Assembly (NCBI GenBank): GCA_024225035.1
Contig: JAAEMX010000169.1
Location: 1-46,333, forward strand
Direction: 5' to 3'
Origin: Lentisphaerota bacterium
Lineage (GTDB): Bacteria; Verrucomicrobiota; Lentisphaeria; Victivallales; Victivallaceae
Length of the DNA: 46,333 nt
Shown here: positions 44,371 to 46,333 of the stretch, piece after piece
Numbering within the stretch: the stretch's first letter is position 1
Layout of the letters: each line of letters opens with the position of its first letter
Position numbers and translations under genes: made by a program
The notes under the pieces: model-generated
Database searches by the model: none
Told to the model about the DNA's origin: nothing
What the model saw: only the letters and a program-made list of their open reading frames with translations

Positions 44371-45657
44371 ATGGAAAAGATCAAATTCACAAAAAGCAGT
44401 CTTGAGAAATTACCTGTTCCAAGCAAAAAAACTACATATCAAGATGTAGGCACAAGGTATTTGCATTTAGTAATCACTCCTAAAGATACTCGCACCTATT
44501 ATTATATAAGAAAAGTAAAAGGCCGTCCAAAATATATAAAGATTGCCAACTATGGAGATGTATCGATAAAAGCGGCACAAGAACGAGTATCTCAAATTAA
44601 TACAGATGTTATGTGCGGTGTTGATACAAAGCAAAAAGAGAAAGAAAATATAACCTTACAAGAAGCCTTTGAGTATTGGTTAAAACATAGAGAGAAGGTT
44701 AAGGGATGGCATAAAGATATAAAAGATTTTCGTCGTCGATTTGAGCTGTATGCCCCCCAAAGTTTAAAAAAGAAAAAAATTATTAATGTTAACAGAACTG
44801 AGCTGCGACAATTGCACGCTAAGATTCGTGATGACGTCGGGGCACACACTGCTAATAGACTACTTCAAGGAATTAAAGCATCTATCAATCTTCTAATCAA
44901 GCATGATTATAACATCCCTCAAAATCCTGCGGCAATGATTGAACTTTTTAAAGAACGTAGTCGGGCGCGGTTTATCAAAGAGGAGGAAGTTGAAAGATTT
45001 TTTACAGAGTTAATGAAAACAGAGAGCCAAGACTTTAAAGATTTTGTTTTAATGGCACTTTTTACATCCAAACGTAAGAGTAATGTTTTAGCAGCTGAGT
45101 GGTCAGAAATTAACTTTACCAAGAAACTCTGGACAATCCCCGGGGAAAAAACCAAAAACGATGATGATGACGTTACTGTGCTTGATAATACAGTGCTTGA
45201 AATTTTAGCTCGTCGTAAAAAATACCAAAAAGAAAAGGGAATCGATACTAATTGGGTATTTTGCTCACCGATTAATCATAGAGGTCATTACTCATCACCT
45301 GATAATGCTTGGCGGGCTCTTCTCAAACGTGCCAATATCAAAGACCTGCGTATACATGATTTACGCCGTACCCTTGCAAGCTGGATGGCAAACCAGAATG
45401 TCAGCTTACACATGATTGCCAGTGTGCTTGGACAGAAATCTACAGGCGTTACGCCTACCTATGCCCGCTTAAGTGTCGATCCTAAGCGTGAAGCAGTAAG
45501 TAATGCCGTTGCCGAGATTCTTAAAGTGGGTAAGCTTAAACTTGGCGACAACGGGTTAGAGTTCGATAATGTGCGTAAAAAAATTAATATTGTCGCTGAA
45601 AAGTTACTTGAGAGACCTGACCTTATAGATAATGTCTTGAAGCTTATTGGTAATTAA
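44371..45657 (+). CDS. Tyrosine recombinase (phage/island integrase)
   Basis: 428 residues. An arm-binding/DUF4102-like N-terminus (LEKLPVPSKKTTYQDVGTRYLHLVITPKD, RPKYIKIANYG) and a SAM-like core-binding domain (about 95-190) precede the catalytic domain. Catalytic residues: Arg in FTSKRKSNVL, Lys in GEKTKND, His-x-x-Arg in RIHDLRRT, then LGQKSTGVTPTYARL with the Tyr nucleophile. The usual His or Trp of the last box is Gln here, which may slow the reaction. Two 10-base GGTAAGATAA repeats (44344-44353 and 44355-44364) lie just before the ATG. The stop overlaps the convergent XRE gene end by 14 bases. No attachment site or tRNA gene was found nearby. Confidence 0.93.
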   Translation: MEKIKFTKSSLEKLPVPSKKTTYQDVGTRYLHLVITPKDTRTYYYIRKVKGRPKYIKIANYGDVSIKAAQERVSQINTDVMCGVDTKQKEKENITLQEAFEYWLKHREKVKGWHKDIKDFRRRFELYAPQSLKKKKIINVNRTELRQLHAKIRDDVGAHTANRLLQGIKASINLLIKHDYNIPQNPAAMIELFKERSRARFIKEEEVERFFTELMKTESQDFKDFVLMALFTSKRKSNVLAAEWSEINFTKKLWTIPGEKTKNDDDDVTVLDNTVLEILARRKKYQKEKGIDTNWVFCSPINHRGHYSSPDNAWRALLKRANIKDLRIHDLRRTLASWMANQNVSLHMIASVLGQKSTGVTPTYARLSVDPKREAVSNAVAEILKVGKLKLGDNGLEFDNVRKKINIVAEKLLERPDLIDNVLKLIGN

Positions 45658-45982
45658 TTCCCCATCCTTTTTTTTCAATTTTTAATAGCAATTCCAGATA
45701 ATCGATTTTGTTTTCTTTATTATCTAAATAATCAATAATAATCTTTGCTTCTTCTTTAGTCATTTTTTTGCCTTTTACTATTTCATTTAGCCAATTATCG
45801 TCTTTTCTTTTAGATATAAGTTCTTCAATTGTTCGCGAATGCCTCCTGCTTATTCCGTGTCTACCTTTGAGCCAATTGTTTACTGTTCCGACAGCAACCG
45901 AAAGCTCATCTGCAACTTCTTGCATCGTTAGGTTGTTTTGTGTCATGAATTCTTCGAGGTGCTGTACTGTTTGCTTGTGCAT
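45644..45982 (-). CDS. XRE-type helix-turn-helix transcription regulator
   Basis: 112 residues. The HTH covers about 9-50 (LEEFMTQNNLTMQEVADELSVAVGTVNNWLKG), the recognition helix being VAVGTVNNWLKGR. Such proteins act as repressors of phage or integrative-element genes. The rest is a charged helical tail. GGAGG seven bases before the ATG supports the start. It is divergent from the gene at 46158, with repeated AAACAATA boxes in between, and converges on the integrase end with a 14-base overlap. Confidence 0.9.
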   Translation of the reverse strand: MHKQTVQHLEEFMTQNNLTMQEVADELSVAVGTVNNWLKGRHGISRRHSRTIEELISKRKDDNWLNEIVKGKKMTKEEAKIIIDYLDNKENKIDYLELLLKIEKKGWGINYQ

Positions 45983-46046
45983 CTCAATCCCTCCCTGTTG
46001 TTAATTATATTGATATTGCATAATACATAAAATATCAACTAAATAC

Positions 46047-46112
46047 TATTGTTTAATATTTTTCAATAATAAAACAATAACAAAACAATAAAAAGTATTG
46101 ACAAAACAATAA
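46047..46112. promoter_or_regulatory. Operator-like array of AAAACAATA boxes
   Basis: Three direct copies of AAAACAATAA-type sequence (46071-46080, 46082-46091, 46103-46112) and one inverted copy (TATTGTTT at 46047-46054) cover the divergent promoter region between the XRE gene and the gene at 46158. The last copy overlaps the -35 region. The layout is that of a repressor operator; binding by the XRE protein is inferred from position. Confidence 0.55.
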
Positions 46113-46126
46113 CAAACACCTATACT
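46098..46126 (+). promoter_or_regulatory. Near-consensus promoter of the gene at the right edge
   Basis: TTGACA at 46098-46103 and TATACT at 46121-46126 with exactly 17 bases between. It drives the gene starting at 46158 and overlaps the repeated boxes. Confidence 0.75.
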
Positions 46127-46157
46127 TATAAGTAGAGAGACATGAGTTAAGGTTTAA

Positions 46158-46333
46158 ATGGAGGCTGGGCTAAGGCTCAGAAAGAGAATGGGCATTTCAA
46201 GATTCTACAGAAGTTTCAATCGTAAGCATGAGTACTTTGAAACACTCTTCCTACTACACCACAAACGCCGGGTTTATAAAAAACTGGTCAGGAAATATTC
46301 AGTAGCCAATGACATTTCTCAGAACGCCGTAGC
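46158..46333 (+). CDS. Partial gene of an integrated element, unknown function
   Basis: An open frame of at least 58 codons runs off the right edge from ATG 46158 (TAAGG five bases upstream); ATG 46188 with AAAGAGA is an alternative. The product is basic and Arg/Lys/Tyr-rich (MGISRFYRSFNRKHEYFETL, HHKRRVYKKLVRKYS), with no family I recognise. Its position opposite an XRE repressor suggests an early gene of the element. Confidence 0.45.
   Translation, partial: MEAGLRLRKRMGISRFYRSFNRKHEYFETLFLLHHKRRVYKKLVRKYSVANDISQNAV

Noticed and set aside
46071..46112. AAAACAATAA repeats as replication iterons
   Set aside because: They overlap a strong promoter beside a repressor gene and there is no initiator gene, so an operator is more likely.
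1..46333. tRNA, rRNA or CRISPR arrays
   Set aside because: I looked for cloverleaf ends, rRNA signatures and regularly spaced repeats and saw none; the repeats at 46047-46112 are too short and too few.

Overview
The window looks like a chromosomal segment of a Gram-negative, low-to-mid GC bacterium. The evidence for an outer membrane is several predicted lipoproteins, a PpiD/SurA-like periplasmic chaperone, a lytic transglycosylase and an OlsB/OlsA-type aminolipid pair. The mix of a diadenylate cyclase with a YbbR protein, a two-domain SpeD, an ECF sigma/ZAS anti-sigma pair and many secreted proteins of unknown family would fit the PVC group (for example Lentisphaerota). That placement is a weak inference; no rRNA or tRNA gene is present to settle it.

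Layout. 1-2612: a structured-looking leader and a Na+/phosphate cotransporter broken by a one-base frameshift. 2721-5401 (minus): a small lipoprotein and a dicarboxylate/glutamate-type symporter fused to a solute-binding domain. 5739-8783: a secreted protein of unknown function, a frameshifted guanidino-modifying-type hydrolase and a heavily decayed Sel1-repeat gene. 9141-18539: a plus-strand core block of gyrA, folP, cdaA, ybbR, a PpiD-like chaperone, speD, speE and a VOC protein. 18568-20042 (minus): ECF sigma factor and membrane anti-sigma factor. 20315-23857: a lipoprotein alpha/beta hydrolase that appears leaderless, convergent with a lysine-aminomutase-like radical SAM gene and pgi. 24067-33678 (minus): a TPR gene with an internal stop, an olsB-olsA-cobS-like operon, a lytic transglycosylase/DUF3047 pair, two tandem secreted paralogues and aspS. 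33742-35380: a candidate structured RNA, a lipoprotein and a 56-residue protein with its own promoter and terminator. 35421-40146 (minus): an IMPACT-family protein, a GNAT, a NhaD/ArsB-type antiporter followed by an EIIA-CBS protein, and icd. 40375-42444: FKBP isomerase, cupin and CDF metal exporter.

42445-46333 is accessory DNA. An AT-rich gene encoding a protein with a GHG...C pattern (possible clan CD/C80-like cysteine peptidase) is bracketed by two imperfect direct repeats. A tyrosine recombinase, an XRE repressor and a divergent gene under a near-consensus promoter overlapped by repeated AAAACAATA boxes follow. This reads as the edge of an integrated element that continues beyond the window.

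Functional links seen here: cdaA-ybbR (c-di-AMP synthesis and its regulator), speD-speE (spermidine synthesis), sigma/anti-sigma (ATGA overlap), olsB-olsA (acylated amino-acid lipid) and antiporter-EIIA/CBS (transport with a regulator). Four loci carry frameshifts or internal stops, so either gene decay or sequencing error affects this stretch.
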